Positions 26,381 through 40,859 of a DNA stretch of 64,000 nucleotides are shown here, one piece after another. The DNA is taken from the NCBI GenBank assembly GCA_028554795.2, contig JAPYKE020000505.1, forward strand, positions 62,001 through 126,000, in the 5' to 3' direction. Made by a program: the position numbers and the translations under genes. Source of the DNA: Sinohyriopsis cumingii. Lineage: Eukaryota; Mollusca; Bivalvia; Unionida; Unionidae. The stretch's first letter is position 1. Each line of letters opens with the position of its first letter. A model generated the notes under the pieces. It worked only from the letters and a program-made list of their open reading frames with translations, was not told the DNA's origin and did no database searches.

Positions 26381-26417
26381 CTTTAGGACTACATCTCAAG
26401 TCATTTGATTCGTGGTA
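26381..26417 (+). repeat. Hybrid monomer: C left end joined to A right end
   Basis: The unit reads CTTTAGGACTACATCTC and continues as type A (AAGTCATTTG). It is the reciprocal of type B: C at phases 6-7, A at phases 12, 16, 22, 24 and 25. The same form is at 42142, 15,761 bp away, the S2-S4 offset. Confidence 0.88.
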
Positions 26418-28230
26418 CTTTATAACTACATCCCAAGTGAACTGATTCGTGGTACTTTATAACTACATCTCAAGTCATTTGATTCGTGGTACTTTAGGAC
26501 TATATCCCAAGTGAACTGATTCGTGGTACTTTATAACTACATCTCAAGTCATTTGATTCGTGGTACTTTATAACTACATCCCAAGTGAACTGATTCGTGG
26601 TACTTTATAACTACATCTCAAGTCATTTGATTCGTGGTACTTTATAACTACATCCCAAGTGAACTGATTCGTGGTACTTTATAACTACATCTCAAGTCAT
26701 TTGATTCATGGTACTTTAGGACTATATCCCAAGTGAACTGATTCGTGGTACTTCATAACTACATCTCAAGTCATTTGATTCGTGGTACTTTATAACTACA
26801 TCTCAAGTCATTTGATTCATGGTACTTTAGGACTATATCCCAAGTGAACTGATTCGTGGTACTTTATAACTACATCTCAAGTCATTTGATTCATGGTACT
26901 TTAGGACTATATCCCAAGTGAACTGATTCGTGGTACTTTATAACTACATCTCAAGTCATTTGATTCGTGGTACTTTAGGACTATATCCCAAGTGAACTGA
27001 TTCGTGGTACTTTATAACTACATCTCAAGTCATTTGATTCGTGGTACTTTATAACTACATCCCAAGTGAACTGATTCGTGGTACTTTATAACTACATCTC
27101 AAGTCATTTGATTCGTGGTACTTTATAACTACATCTCAAGTCATTTGATTCATGGTACTTTAGGACTATATCCCAAGTGAACTGATTCGTGGTACTTTAT
27201 AACTACATCTCAAGTCATTTGATTCGTGGTACTTTATAACTACATCTCAAGTCATTTGATTCGTGGTACTTTATAACTACATCTCAAGTCATTTGATTCG
27301 TGGTACTTTATAACTACATCTCAAGTCATTTGATTCGTGGTACTTTATAACTACATCTCAAGTCATTTGATTCATGGTACTTTAGGACTATATCCCAAGT
27401 GAACTGATTCGTGGTACTTTATAACTACATCTCAAGTCATTTGATTAATGGTACTTTAGGACTATATCCCAAGTGAACTGATTCGTGGCACTTTATAACT
27501 ACATCTCAAGTCATTTGATTCATGGTACTTTAGGACTATATCCCAAGTGAACTGATTCGTGGTACTTTATAACTACATCTCAAGTCATTTGATTCGTGGT
27601 ACTTTATAACTACATCCCAAGTGAACTGATTCGTTGTACTTTATAACTACATCTCAAGTCATTTGATTCGTGGTACTTTATAACTACATCTCAAGTCATT
27701 TGATTCGTGGTACTTTATAACTACATCTCAAGTCATTTGATTCGTGGTACTTTATAACTACATCTCAAGTCATTTGATTCATGGTACTTTAGGACTATAT
27801 CCCAAGTGAACTGATTCGTGGTACTTTATAACTACATCTCAAGTCATTTGATTCGTGGTACTTTATAACTACATCTCAAGTCATTTGATTCGTGGTACTT
27901 TATAACTACATCTCAAGTCATTTGATTCGTGGTACTTTATAACTACATCTCAAGTCATTTGATTCATGGTACTTTAGGACTATATCCCAAGTGAACTGAT
28001 TCGTGGTACTTTATAACTACATCTCAAGTCATTTGATTCGTGGTACTTTATAACTACATCTCAAGTCATTTGATTCGTGGTACTTTATAACTACATCTCA
28101 AGTCATTTGATTCGTGGTACTTTATAACTACATCTCAAGTCATTTGATTCATGGTACTTTAGGACTATATCCCAAGTGTACTGATTCGTGGTACTTTATA
28201 ACTACATCTCAAGTCATTTGATTCGTGGCA

Positions 28231-28970
28231 CTTTATAACTACATCTCAAGTCATTTGATTCGTGGTACTATATAACTACATCTCAAGTCATTTGATTCGT
28301 GGTACTTTATAACTACATCCCAAGTGAACTGATTCGTGGTACTTTATAACTACATCTCAAGTCATTTGATTCATGGTACTTTATAACTACATCTCAAGTC
28401 ATTTGATTCGTGGTACTTTATAACTACATCCCAAGTGAACTGATTCGTGGTACTTTATAACTACATCTCAAGTCATTTGATTCATGGTACTTTAGGACTA
28501 TATCCCAAGTGAACTGATTCGTGGTACTTTATAACTACATCTCAAGTCATTTGATTCATGGTACTTTAGGACTATATCCCAAGTGAACTGATTCGTGGTA
28601 CTTTATAACTACATCTCAAGTCATTTGATTCGTGGTACTTTATAACTACATCTCAAGTCATTTGATTCGTCGTACTTTATAACTACATCCCAAGTGAACT
28701 GATTCGTGGTACTTTATAACTACATCTCAAGTCATTTGATTCATGGTACTTTATAACTACATCTCAAGTCATTTGATTCGTGGTACTTTATAACTACATC
28801 CCAAGTGAACTGATTCGTGGTACTTTATAACTACATCTCAAGTCATTTGATTCATGGTACTTTAGGACTATATCCCAAGTGAACTGATTCGTGGTACTTT
28901 ATAACTACATCTCAAGTCATTTGATTCATGGTACTTTAGGACAATATCCCAAGTGAACTGATTCGTGGTA
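28231..28970 (+). repeat. 370-bp higher-order repeat, tandem pair in S2
   Basis: Copies at 28231-28600 and 28601-28970 of A-A-B-A'-A-B-A'-C-A'-C. As in S1, the second copy carries CGTCGTAC and GGACAATATCC, so the pair was already doubled and marked before the blocks were copied. Confidence 0.88.
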
Positions 28971-31857
28971 CTTTATAACTACATCTCAAGTCATTTGATT
29001 CATGGTACTTTAGGACTATATCCCAAGTGAACTGATTCGTGGTACTTTATAACTACATCTCAAGTCATTTGATTCGTGGTACTTTATAACTACATCTCAA
29101 GTCATTTTATTCGTGGTACTTTATAACTACATCTCAAGTCATTTGATTCATGGTACTTTAGGACTATATCCCAAGTGAACTGATTCGTGGTACTTTATAA
29201 CTACATCTCAAGTCATTTGATTCATTTTACTTTATAACTACATCTCAAGTCATTTGATTCATGGTACTTTAGGACTATATCCCAAGTGAACTGATTCGTG
29301 GTACTTTATAACTACATCTCAAGTCATTTGATTCGTGGTACTTTATAACTACATCTCAAGTCATTTGATTCATGGTACTTTAGGACTATATCCCAAGTGA
29401 ACTGATTCGTGGTACTTTATAACTACATCTCAAGTCATTTGATTCATGGTACTTTAGGACTATATCCCAAGTGAACTGATTCGTGGTACTTTATAACTAC
29501 ATCTCAAGTCATTTGATTCGTGGTACTTTATAACTACATCTCAAGTCATTTGATTCATGGCACTTTAGGACTATATCCCAAGTGAACTGATTCGTGGTAC
29601 TTCATAACTACATCTCAAGTCATTTGATTCGTGGTACTTTATAACTACATCTCAAGTCATTTGATTCATGGTACTTTAGGACTATATCCCAAGTGAACTG
29701 ATTCGTGGTACTTTATAACTACATCTCAAGTCATTTGATTCATGGTACTTTAGGACTATATCCCAAGTGAACTGATTCGTGGTACTTTATAACTACATCT
29801 CAAGTCATTTGATTCATGGTACTTTATAACTACATCTCAAGTCATTTGATTCGTGGTACTTTATAACTACATCCCAAGTGAACTGATTCGTGGTACTTTA
29901 TAACTACATCTCAAGTCATATGATTCATGGTACTTTAGGACTATATCCCAAGTGAACTGATTCGTGGTACTTTATAACTACATCTCAAGTCATTTGATTC
30001 GTGGTACTTTATAACTACATCTCAAGTCATTTGATTCGTGGTACTTTATAACTACATCTCAAGTCATTTGATTCGTGGTACTTTATAACTACATCTCAAG
30101 TCATTTGATTCATGGTACTTTAGGACTATATCCCAAGTGAACTGATTCGTGGTACTTTATAACTACATCTCAAGTCATTTGATTCGTGGTACTTTATAAC
30201 TACATCTCAAGTCATTTGATTCATGGTACTTTAGGACTATATCCCAAGTGAACTGATTCGTGGTACTTTATAACTACATCTCAAGTCATTTGATTCGTGG
30301 TACTTTATAACTACATCTCAAGTCATTTGATTCGTGGTACTTTATAACTACATCCCAAGTGAACTGATTCGTGGTACTTTATAACTACATCTCAAGTCAT
30401 TTGATTCATGGTACTTTATAACTACATCTCAAGTCATTTGATTCATGGTACTTTATAACTACATCTCAAGTCATTTGATTCGTGGTACTTTATAACTACA
30501 TCCCAAGTGAACTGATTCGTGGTACTTTATAACTACATCTCAAGTCATTTGATTCATGGTACTTTAGGACTATATCCCAAGTGAACTGATTCGTGGTACT
30601 TTATAACTACATCTCAAGTCATTTGATTCATGGTACTTTTGGACTATATCCCAAGTGAACTGATTCGTGGTACTTTATAACTACATCTCAAGTCATTTGA
30701 TTCGTGGTACTTTATAACTACATCTCAAGTCATTTGATTCGTGGTACTTTATAACTACATCTCAAGTCATTTGATTCGTGGTACTTTATAACTACATCTC
30801 AAGTCATTTGATTCATGGTACTTTAGGACTATATCCCAAGTGAACTGATTCGTGGTACTTTATAACTACATCTCAAGTCATTTGATTCGTGGTACTTTAT
30901 ACCTACATCTCAAGTCATTTGATTCATGGTACTTTAGGACTATATCCCAAGTGAACTGATTCGTGGTACTTTATAACTATATCTCAAGTCATTTGATTCG
31001 TGGTACTTTATAACTACATCCCAAGTGAACTGATTCGTGGTACTTTGTAACTACATCTCAAGTCATTTGATTCGTGGTACTTTAGGACTATATCCCAAGT
31101 GAACTGATTCGTGGTACTTTATAACTACATCTCAAGTCATTTGATTCGTGGTACTTTATAACTACATCCCAAGTGAACTGATTCGTGGTACTTTATAACT
31201 ACATCTCAAGTCATTTGATTCGTGGTACTTTATAACTACATCCCAAGTGAACTGATTCGTAGTACTTTATAACTACATCTCAAGTCATTTGATTCGTGGT
31301 ACTTTATAACTACATCTCAAGTCATTTGATTCATGGTACTTTAGGACTATATCCCAAGTGAACTGATTCGTGGTACTTTATAACTACATCTCAAGTCATT
31401 TGATTCGTGGTACTTTATAACTACATCTCAAGTCATTTGATTCGTGGTACTTTATAACTACATCTCAAGTCATTTGATTCATGGTACTTTAGGACTATAT
31501 CCCAAGTGAACTGATTCGTGGTACTTTATAACTACATCTCAAGTCATTTGATTCGTGGTACTTTATAACTACATCCCAAGTGAACTGATTCGTGGTACTT
31601 TATAACTACATCTCAAGTCATTTGAATCGTGGTACTTTATATCTACATCCCAAGTGAACTGATTCGTGGTACTTTATAACTACATCTCAAGTCATTTGAT
31701 TCATGGTACTTTAGGACTATATCCCAAGTGAACTGATTCGTGGTACTTTATAACTACATCTCAAGTCATTTGATTCGTGGTACTTTATAACTACATCTCA
31801 AGTCATTTGATTCGTGGTACTTTATAACTACATCCCAAGTGAACTGATTCGTGGTAC

Positions 31858-31860
31858 TTA
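31858..31860 (+). other. Single-base deletion in the TTT of an A monomer
   Basis: GGTACTTATAAC replaces GGTACTTTATAAC. S1 and S4 partners are full length, since the offsets change by one across this point (24,308 to 24,307; 15,761 to 15,762). Confidence 0.88.
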
Positions 31861-32188
31861 TAACTACATCTCAAGTCATTTGATTCATGGTACTTTAGGA
31901 CTATATCCCAAGTGAACTGATTCGTGGTACTTTATAACTACATCTCAAGTCATTTGATTCGTGGTACTTTATAACTACATCTCAAGTCATTTGATTCGTG
32001 GTACTTTATAACTACATCTCAAGTCATTTGATTCGTGGTACTTTATAACTACATCCCAAGTGAACTGATTCGTGGTACTTTATAACTACATCTCAAGTCA
32101 TTTGATTCGTGGTACTTTATAACTACATCTCAAGTCATTTGATTCATGGTACTTTAGGACTATATCCCAAGTGAACTGATTCGTGGTA

Positions 32189-32928
32189 CTTTATAACTAC
32201 ATCTCAAGTCATTTGATTCGTGGTACTTTATAACTACATCTCAAGTCATTTGATTCGTGGTACTTTATAACTACATCCCAAGTGAACTGATTCGTGGTAC
32301 TTTATAACTACATCTCAAGTCATTTGATTCATGGTACTTTATAACTACATCTCAAGTCATTTGATTCGTGGTACTTTATAACTACATCCCAAGTGAACTG
32401 ATTCGTGGTACTTTATAACTACATCTCAAGTCATTTGATTCATGGTACTTTAGGACTATATCCCAAGTGAACTGATTCGTGGTACTTTATAACTACATCT
32501 CAAGTCATTTGATTCATGGTACTTTAGGACTATATCCCAAGTGAACTGATTCGTGGTACTTTATAACTACATCTCAAGTCATTTGATTCGTGGTACTTTA
32601 TAACTACATCTCAAGTCATTTGATTCGTGGTACTTTATAACTACATCCCAAGTGAACTGATTCGTGGTACTTTATAACTACATCTCAAGTCATTTGATTC
32701 ATGGTACTTTATAACTACATCTCAAGTCATTTGATTCGTGGTACTTTATAACTACATCCCAAGTGAACTGATTCGTGGTACTTTATAACTACATCTCAAG
32801 TCATTTGATTCATGGTACTTTAGGACTATATCCCAAGTGAACTGATTCGTGGTACTTTATAACTACATCTCAAGTCATTTGATTCATGGTACTTTAGGAC
32901 TATATCCCAAGTGAACTGATTCGTGATA
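32189..32928 (+). repeat. 370-bp higher-order repeat, second tandem pair in S2
   Basis: Copies at 32189-32558 and 32559-32928, followed by the broken third copy A-A-B-A-A'-A-B-B. The last C of the second copy reads CGTGATAC, a variant shared with 37513 in the S3 block. Confidence 0.9.
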
Positions 32929-34799
32929 CTTTATAACTACATCTCAAGTCATTTGATTCGTGGTACTTTATAACTACATCTCAAGTCATTTGATTCGTGG
33001 TACTTTATAACTACATCCCAAGTGAACTGATTCGTGGTACTTTATAACTACATCTCAAGTCATTTGATTCGTGGTACTTTATAACTACATCTCAAGTCAT
33101 TTGATTCATGGTACTTTATAACTACATCTCAAGTCATTTGATTCGTGGTACTTTATAACTACATCCCAAGTGAACTGATTCGTGGTACTTTATAACTACA
33201 TCCCAAGTGAACTGATTCGTGGTTCTTTATAACTACATCTCAAGTCATTTGATTCGTGGTACTTTATAACTACATCTCAAGTCATTTGATTCGTGGTACT
33301 TTATAACTACATCTCAAGTCATTTGATTCGTGGTACTTTATAACTACATCTCAAGTCATTTGATTCATGGTACTTTATAACTACATCTCAAGTCATTTGA
33401 TTCGTGGTACTTTATAACTACATCCCAAGTGAACTGATTCGTGGTACTTTATAACTACATCTCAAGTCATTTGATTCATGGTACTTTAGGACTATATCCC
33501 AAGTGAACTGATTCGTGGTACTTTATAACTACATCTCAAGTCATTTGATTCATGGTACTTTAGGACTATATCCCAAGTGAACTGATTCGTGGTACTTTAT
33601 AACTACATCTCAAGTCATTTGATTCGTGGTACTTTATAACTACATCTCAAGTCATTTGATTCGTGGTACTTTATAACGACATCCCAATTGAACTGATTCG
33701 TGGTACTTTATAACTACATCTCAAGTCATTTGATTCGTGGTACTTTATAACTACATCCCAAGTGAACTGATTCGTGGTACTTTATAACTACATCTCAAGT
33801 CATTTGATTCATGGTACTTTAGGACTATATCCCAAGTGAACTGATTCGTGGTACTTTATAACTACATCTCAAGTCATTTGATTCATGGTACTTTAGGACT
33901 ATATCCCAAGTGAACTGATTCGTGGTACTTTATAACTACATCTCAAGTCATTTGATTCGTGGTACTTTATAACTACATCTCAAGTCATTTGATTCGTGGT
34001 ACTTTATAACTACATCCCAAGTCATTTGATTCGTGGTACTTTATAACTACATCTCAAGTCATTTGATTCATGGTACTTTATAACTACATCTCAAGTCATT
34101 TGATTCGTGGTACTTTATAACTACATCCCAAGTGAACTGATTCGTGGTACTTTATAACTACATCTCAAGTCATTTGATTCATGATACTTTAGGACTATAT
34201 CCCAAGTGAACTGATTCGTGGTACTTTATAACTACATCTCAAGTCATTTGATTCATGGTACTTTAGGACTATATTCCAAGTGAACTGATTCGTGGTACTT
34301 TATAACTACATCTCAAGTCATTTGATTCGTGGTACTTTATAACTACATCTCAAGTCATTTGATTCGTGGTACTTTATAACTACATCTCAAGTCATTTGAT
34401 TCGTGGTACTTTATAACTACATCTCAAGTCATTTGATTCATGGTACTTTAGGACTATATCCCAAGTGAACTGATTCGTGGTACTTTATAACTACATCTCA
34501 AGTCATTTGATTCATGGTACTTTATAACTACATCTCAAGTCATTTGATTCATGGTACTTTAGGACTATATCCCAAGTGAACTGATTCGTGGTACTTTATA
34601 ACTACATCTAAAGTCATTTGATTCATGGTACTTTAGGACTATATCCCAAGTGAACTGATTCGTGGTACTTTATAACTACATCTCAAGTCATTTGATTCGT
34701 GGTACTTTATACCTACATCTCAAGTCATTTGATTCGTGGTACTTTATAACTACATCTCAAGTCATTTGATTCATGGTACTTTAGGACTATATCCCAAGT

Positions 34800-37700
34800 G
34801 AACTGATTCGTGGTACTTTATAACTACATCTCAAGTCATTTGATTCGTGGTACTTTATAACTACATCTCAAGTCATTTGATTCATGGTACTTTAGGACTA
34901 TATCCCAAGTGAACTGATTCGTGGTACTTTATAACTACATCTCAAGTCATTTGATTCGTGGTACTTTATAACTACATCTCAAGTCATTTGATTCGTGGTA
35001 CTTTATAACTACATCCCAAGTGAACTGATTCGTGGTACTTTATAACTACATCTCAAGTCATTTGATTCATGGTACTTTATAACTACATCTCAAGTCATTT
35101 GATTCATGGTACTTTATAACTACATCTCAAGTCATTTGATTCGTGGTACTTTATAACTACATCCCAAGTGAACTGATTCGTGGTACTTTATAACTACATC
35201 TCAAGTCATTTGATTCATGGTACTTTAGGACTATATCCCAAGTGAACTGATTCGTGGTACTTTATAACTACATCTCAAGTCATTTGATTCATGGTACTTT
35301 TGGACTATATCCCAAGTGAACTGATTCGTGGTACTTTATAACTACATCTCAAGTCATTTGATTCGTGGTACTTTATAACTACATCTCAAGTCATTTGATT
35401 CGTGGTACTTTATAACTACATCTCAAGTCATTTGATTCGTGGTACTTTATAACTACATCTCAAGTCATTTGATTCATGGTACTTTAGGACTATATCCCAA
35501 GTGAACTGATTCGTGGTACTTTATAACTACATCTCAAGTCGTTTGATTCGTGGTACTTTATACCTACATCTCAAGTCATTTGATTCATGGTACTTTAGGA
35601 CTATATCCCAAGTGAACTGATTCGTGGTACTTTATAACTATATCTCAAGTCATTTGATTCGTGGTACTTTATAACTACATCCCAAGTGAACTGATTCGTG
35701 GTACTTTGTAACTACATCTCAAGTCATTTGATTCGTGGTACTTTAGGACTATATCCCAAGTGAACTGATTCGTGGTACTTTATAACTACATCTCAAGTCA
35801 TTTGATTCGTGGTACTTTATAACTACATCCCAAGTGAACTGATTCGTGGTACTTTATAACTACATCTCAAGTCATTTGATTCGTGGTACTTTATAACTAC
35901 ATCCCAAGTGAACTGATTCGTAGTACTTTATAACTACATCTCAAGTCATTTGATTCGTGGTACTTTATAACTACATCTCAAGTCATTTGATTCATGGTAC
36001 TTTAGGACTATATCCCAAGTGAACTGATTCGTGGTACTTTATAACTACATCTCAAGTCATTTGATTCGTGGTACTTTATAACTACATCTCAAGTCATTTG
36101 ATTCGTGGTACTTTATAACTACATCTCAAGTCATTTGATTCATGGTACTTTAGGACTATATCCCAAGTGAACTGATTCGTGGTACTTTATAACTACATCT
36201 CAAGTCATTTGATTCGTGGTACTTTATAACTACATCCCAAGTGAACTGATTCGTGGTACTTTATAACTACATCTCAAGTCATTTGAATCGTGGTACTTTA
36301 TATCTACATCCCAAGTGAACTGATTCGTGGTACTTTATAACTACATCTCAAGTCATTTGATTCATGGTACTTTAGGACTATATCCCAAGTGAACTGATTC
36401 GTGGTACTTTATAACTACATCTCAAGTCATTTGATTCGTGGCACTTTAGGACTATATCCCAAGTGAACTGATTCGTGGTACTTCATAACTACATCTCAAG
36501 TCATTTGATTCGTGGTACTTTATAACTACATCTCAAGTCATTTGATTCATGGTACTTTAGGACTATATCCCAAGTGAACTGATTCGTGGTACTTTATAAC
36601 TACATCTCAAGTCATTTGATTCATGGTACTTTAGGACTATATCCCAAGTGAACTGATTCGTGGTACTTTATAACTACATCTCAAGTCATTTGATTCATGG
36701 TACTTTATAACTACATCTCAAGTCATTTGATTCGTGGTACTTTATAACTACATCCCAAGTGAACTGATTCGTGGTACTTTATAACTACATCTCAAGTCAT
36801 ATGATTCATGGTACTTTAGGACTATATCCCAAGTGAACTGATTCGTGGTACTTTATAACTACATCTCAAGTCATTTGATTCGTGGTACTTTATAACTACA
36901 TCTCAAGTCATTTGATTCGTGGTACTTTATAACTACATCTCAAGTCATTTGATTCGTGGTACTTTATAACTACATCTCAAGTCATTTGATTCATGGTACT
37001 TTAGGACTATATCCCAAGTGAACTGATTCGTGGTACTTTATAACTACATCTCAAGTCATTTGATTCGTGGTACTTTATAACTACATCTCAAGTCATTTGA
37101 TTCATGGTACTTTAGGACTATATCCCAAGTGAACTGATTCGTGGTACTTTATAACTACATCTCAAGTCATTTGATTCGTGGTACTTTATAACTACATCTC
37201 AAGTCATTTGATTCGTGGTACTTTATAACTACATCCCAAGTGAACTGATTCGTGGTACTTTATAACTACATCTCAAGTCATTTGATTCATGGTACTTTAT
37301 AACTACATCTCAAGTCATTTGATTCGTGGTACTTTATAACTACATCCCAAGTGAACTGATTCGTGGTACTTTATAACTACATCTCAAGTCATTTGATTCA
37401 TGGTACTTTAGGACTATATCCCAAGTGAACTGATTCGTGGTACTTTATAACTACATCTCAAGTCATTTGATTCATGGTACTTTAGGACTATATCCCAAGT
37501 GAACTGATTCGTGATACTTTATAACTACATCTCAAGTCATTTGATTCGTGGTACTTTATAACTACATCTCAAGTCATTTGATTCGTGGTACTTTATAACT
37601 ACATCCCAAGTGAACTGATTCGTGGTACTTTATAACTACATCTCAAGTCATTTGATTCGTGGTACTTTATAACTACATCTCAAGTCATTTGATTCATGGT

Positions 37701-39330
37701 ACTTTATAACTACATCTCAAGTCATTTGATTCGTGGTACTTTATAACTACATCCCAAGTGAACTGATTCGTGGTACTTTATAACTACATCCCAAGTGAAC
37801 TGATTCGTGGTTCTTTATAACTACATCTCAAGTCATTTGATTCGTGGTACTTTATAACTACATCTCAAGTCATTTGATTCGTGGTACTTTATAACTACAT
37901 CTCAAGTCATTTGATTCGTGGTACTTTATAACTACATCTCAAGTCATTTGATTCATGGTACTTTATAACTACATCTCAAGTCATTTGATTCGTGGTACTT
38001 TATAACTACATCCCAAGTGAACTGATTCGTGGTACTTTATAACTACATCTCAAGTCATTTGATTCATGGTACTTTAGGACTATATCCCAAGTGAACTGAT
38101 TCGTGGTACTTTATAACTACATCTCAAGTCATTTGATTCATGGTACTTTAGGACTATATCCCAAGTGAACTGATTCGTGGTACTTTATAACTACATCTCA
38201 AGTCATTTGATTCGTGGTACTTTATAACTACATCTCAAGTCATTTGATTCGTGGTACTTTATAACGACATCCCAATTGAACTGATTCGTGGTACTTTATA
38301 ACTACATCTCAAGTCATTTGATTCGTGGTACTTTATAACTACATCCCAAGTGAACTGATTCGTGGTACTTTATAACTACATCTCAAGTCATTTGATTCAT
38401 GGTACTTTAGGACTATATCCCAAGTGAACTGATTCGTGGTACTTTATAACTACATCTCAAGTCATTTGATTCATGGTACTTTAGGACTATATCCCAAGTG
38501 AACTGATTCGTGGTACTTTATAACTACATCTCAAGTCATTTGATTCGTGGTACTTTATAACTACATCTCAAGTCATTTGATTCGTGGTACTTTATAACTA
38601 CATCCCAAGTCATTTGATTCGTGGTACTTTATAACTACATCTCAAGTCATTTGATTCATGGTACTTTATAACTACATCTCAAGTCATTTGATTCGTGGTA
38701 CTTTATAACTACATCCCAAGTGAACTGATTCGTGGTACTTTATAACTACATCTCAAGTCATTTGATTCATGATACTTTAGGACTATATCCCAAGTGAACT
38801 GATTCGTGGTACTTTATAACTACATCTCAAGTCATTTGATTCATGGTACTTTAGGACTATATTCCAAGTGAACTGATTCGTGGTACTTTATAACTACATC
38901 TCAAGTCATTTGATTCGTGGTACTTTATAACTACATCTCAAGTCATTTGATTCGTGGTACTTTATAACTACATCTCAAGTCATTTGATTCGTGGTACTTT
39001 ATAACTACATCTCAAGTCATTTGATTCATGGTACTTTAGGACTATATCCCAAGTGAACTGATTCGTGGTACTTTATAACTACATCTCAAGTCATTTGATT
39101 CATGGTACTTTATAACTACATCTCAAGTCATTTGATTCATGGTACTTTAGGACTATATCCCAAGTGAACTGATTCGTGGTACTTTATAACTACATCTAAA
39201 GTCATTTGATTCATGGTACTTTAGGACTATATCCCAAGTGAACTGATTCGTGGTACTTTATAACTACATCTCAAGTCATTTGATTCGTGGTACTTTATAC
39301 CTACATCTCAAGTCATTTGATTCGTGGTAC
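34800..39330 (+). repeat. Rearranged partial S copy, S3
   Basis: Three pieces of S2 are found here at three offsets. CTTTTGGAC, TATACCTAC, CGTAGTAC and TATATCTAC (35300, 35560, 35920, 36300) match 30.6-31.64 kb at 4,661 bp. GGCACTTTAGG, CTTCATAAC and CATATG (36440-36803) match 29.56-29.92 kb at 6,881 bp. CGTGATAC, GGTTCTTT, CGACATCCCAATTG, CATGATAC, ATATTCCAAG, CTAAAG and TATACCTAC (37.5-39.3 kb) match 32.7-34.7 kb at 4,588 bp. The pieces are out of order with respect to S2, as if it formed by more than one unequal exchange. Confidence 0.82.
37147..37516 (+). repeat. 370-bp higher-order repeat, single copy in S3
   Basis: One complete A-A-B-A'-A-B-A'-C-A'-C ending in the CGTGATAC variant, followed by the broken copy A-A-B-A-A'-A-B-B. 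S1, S2 and S4 have two complete copies here; S3 has joined other sequence in place of the first one. Confidence 0.85.
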
Positions 39331-40850
39331 TTTATAACTACATCTCAAGTCATTTGATTCATGGTACTTTAGGACTATATCCCAAGTGAACTGATTCGTG
39401 GTACTTTATAACTACATCTCAAGCCATTTGATTCATGGTACTTTATAACTAGATCTCAAGTCATTTGATTCATGGTACTTTAGGACTATATCCCAAGTGA
39501 ACTGATTCGTGGTACTTTATAACTACATCTCAAGTCATTTGATTCGTGGTACTTTATAACTACATCTCAAGTCATTTGATTCATGGTACTTCAGGACTAT
39601 ATCCCAAGTGAACTGATTCGTGGTACTTTATAACTACATCTGAAGTCATTTGATTCATGGTACTTTAGGACTATATCCCAAGTGAACTGATTCGTGGTAC
39701 TTTATAACTACATCTCAAGTCATTTGATTCGTGGTACTTTATAACTACATCTCAAGTCATTTGATTCATGGTACTTTAGGACTATATCCCAAGTGAACTG
39801 ATTCGTGGTACTTCATAACTACATCTCAAGTCATTTGATTCGTGGTACTTTATAACTACATCTCAAGTCATTTGATTCATGGTACTTTAGGACTATATCC
39901 CAAGTGAACTGATTCGTGGTACTTTATAACTACATCTCAAGTCATTTGATTCATGGTACTTTAGGACTATATCCCAAGTGAACTGATTCGTGGTACTTTA
40001 TAACTACATCTCAAGTCATTTGATTCATGGTACTTTATAACTACATCTCAAGTCATTTGATTCGTGGTACTTTATAACTACATCCCAAGTGAACTGATTC
40101 GTGGTACTTTATAACTACATCTCAAGTCATTTGATTCATGGTACTTTAGGACTATATCCCAAGTGAACTGATTCGTGGTACTTTATAACTACATCTCAAG
40201 TCATTTGATTCATGGTACTTTAGGACTATATCCCAAGTGAACTGATTCGTGGTACTTTATAACTACATCTCAAGTCATTTGATTCGTGGTACTTTATAAC
40301 TACATCTCAAGTCATTTGATTCATGGTACTTTAGGACTATATCCCAAGTGAACTGATTCGTGGTACTTTATAACTACATCTCAAGTCATTTGATTCGTGG
40401 TACTTTATAACTACATCTCAAGTCATTTGATTCATGGTACTTTAGGACTATATCCCAAGTGAACTGATTCGTGGTACTTTATAACTACATCTCAAGTCAT
40501 TTGATTCGTGGTACTTTATAACTACATCTCAAGTCATTTGATTCGTGGTACTTTATAACTACATCCCAAGTGAACTGATTCGTGGTACTTTATAACTACA
40601 TCTCAAGTCATTTGATTCATGGTACTTTATAACTACATCTCAAGTCATTTGATTCATGGTACTTTATAACTACATCTCAAGTCATTTGATTCGTGGTACT
40701 TTATAACTACATCCCAAGTGAACTGATTCGTGGTATTTTATAACTACATCTCAAGTCATTTGATTCATGGTACTTTAGGACTATATCCCAAGTGAACTGA
40801 TTCGTGGTACTTTATAACTACATCTCAAGTCATTTGATTCATGGTACTTT
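39330..40850 (+). repeat. S tail, copy 2
   Basis: Carries AAGCCATTTG (39420), AGATCT (39451), CTGAAG (39640), CTTCATAAC (about 39811) and GGTATTTTA (about 40731), matching 10.5-11.9 kb at 28,895 bp. After it the array does not continue with a T block as it does after copy 1. Confidence 0.83.
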
Positions 40851-40859
40851 AGGACTATA

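Larger units (their letters stand above)
26788..34800 (+). repeat. Block S, copy S2
   Basis: Matches S1 at offset 24,308 bp: GATTAATGG 27443, CGTTGTAC about 27632, CGTCGTAC about 28669, GGACAATATC 28939, TTCATTTTAC about 29223, CATATG 29917, CTTTTGGAC about 30638, CGTAGTAC about 31259, TATATCTAC about 31639, GGTTCTTT about 33222, CGACATCCCAATTG 33677, CATGATAC about 34181, ATATTCCAAG about 34272, CTAAAG 34609. It also matches S4 at offset 15,761 bp, and that match starts further left, at least from 26.13 kb (CCCAAATGAAC). A private TACTATATAAC change is at about 28267. Confidence 0.88.
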
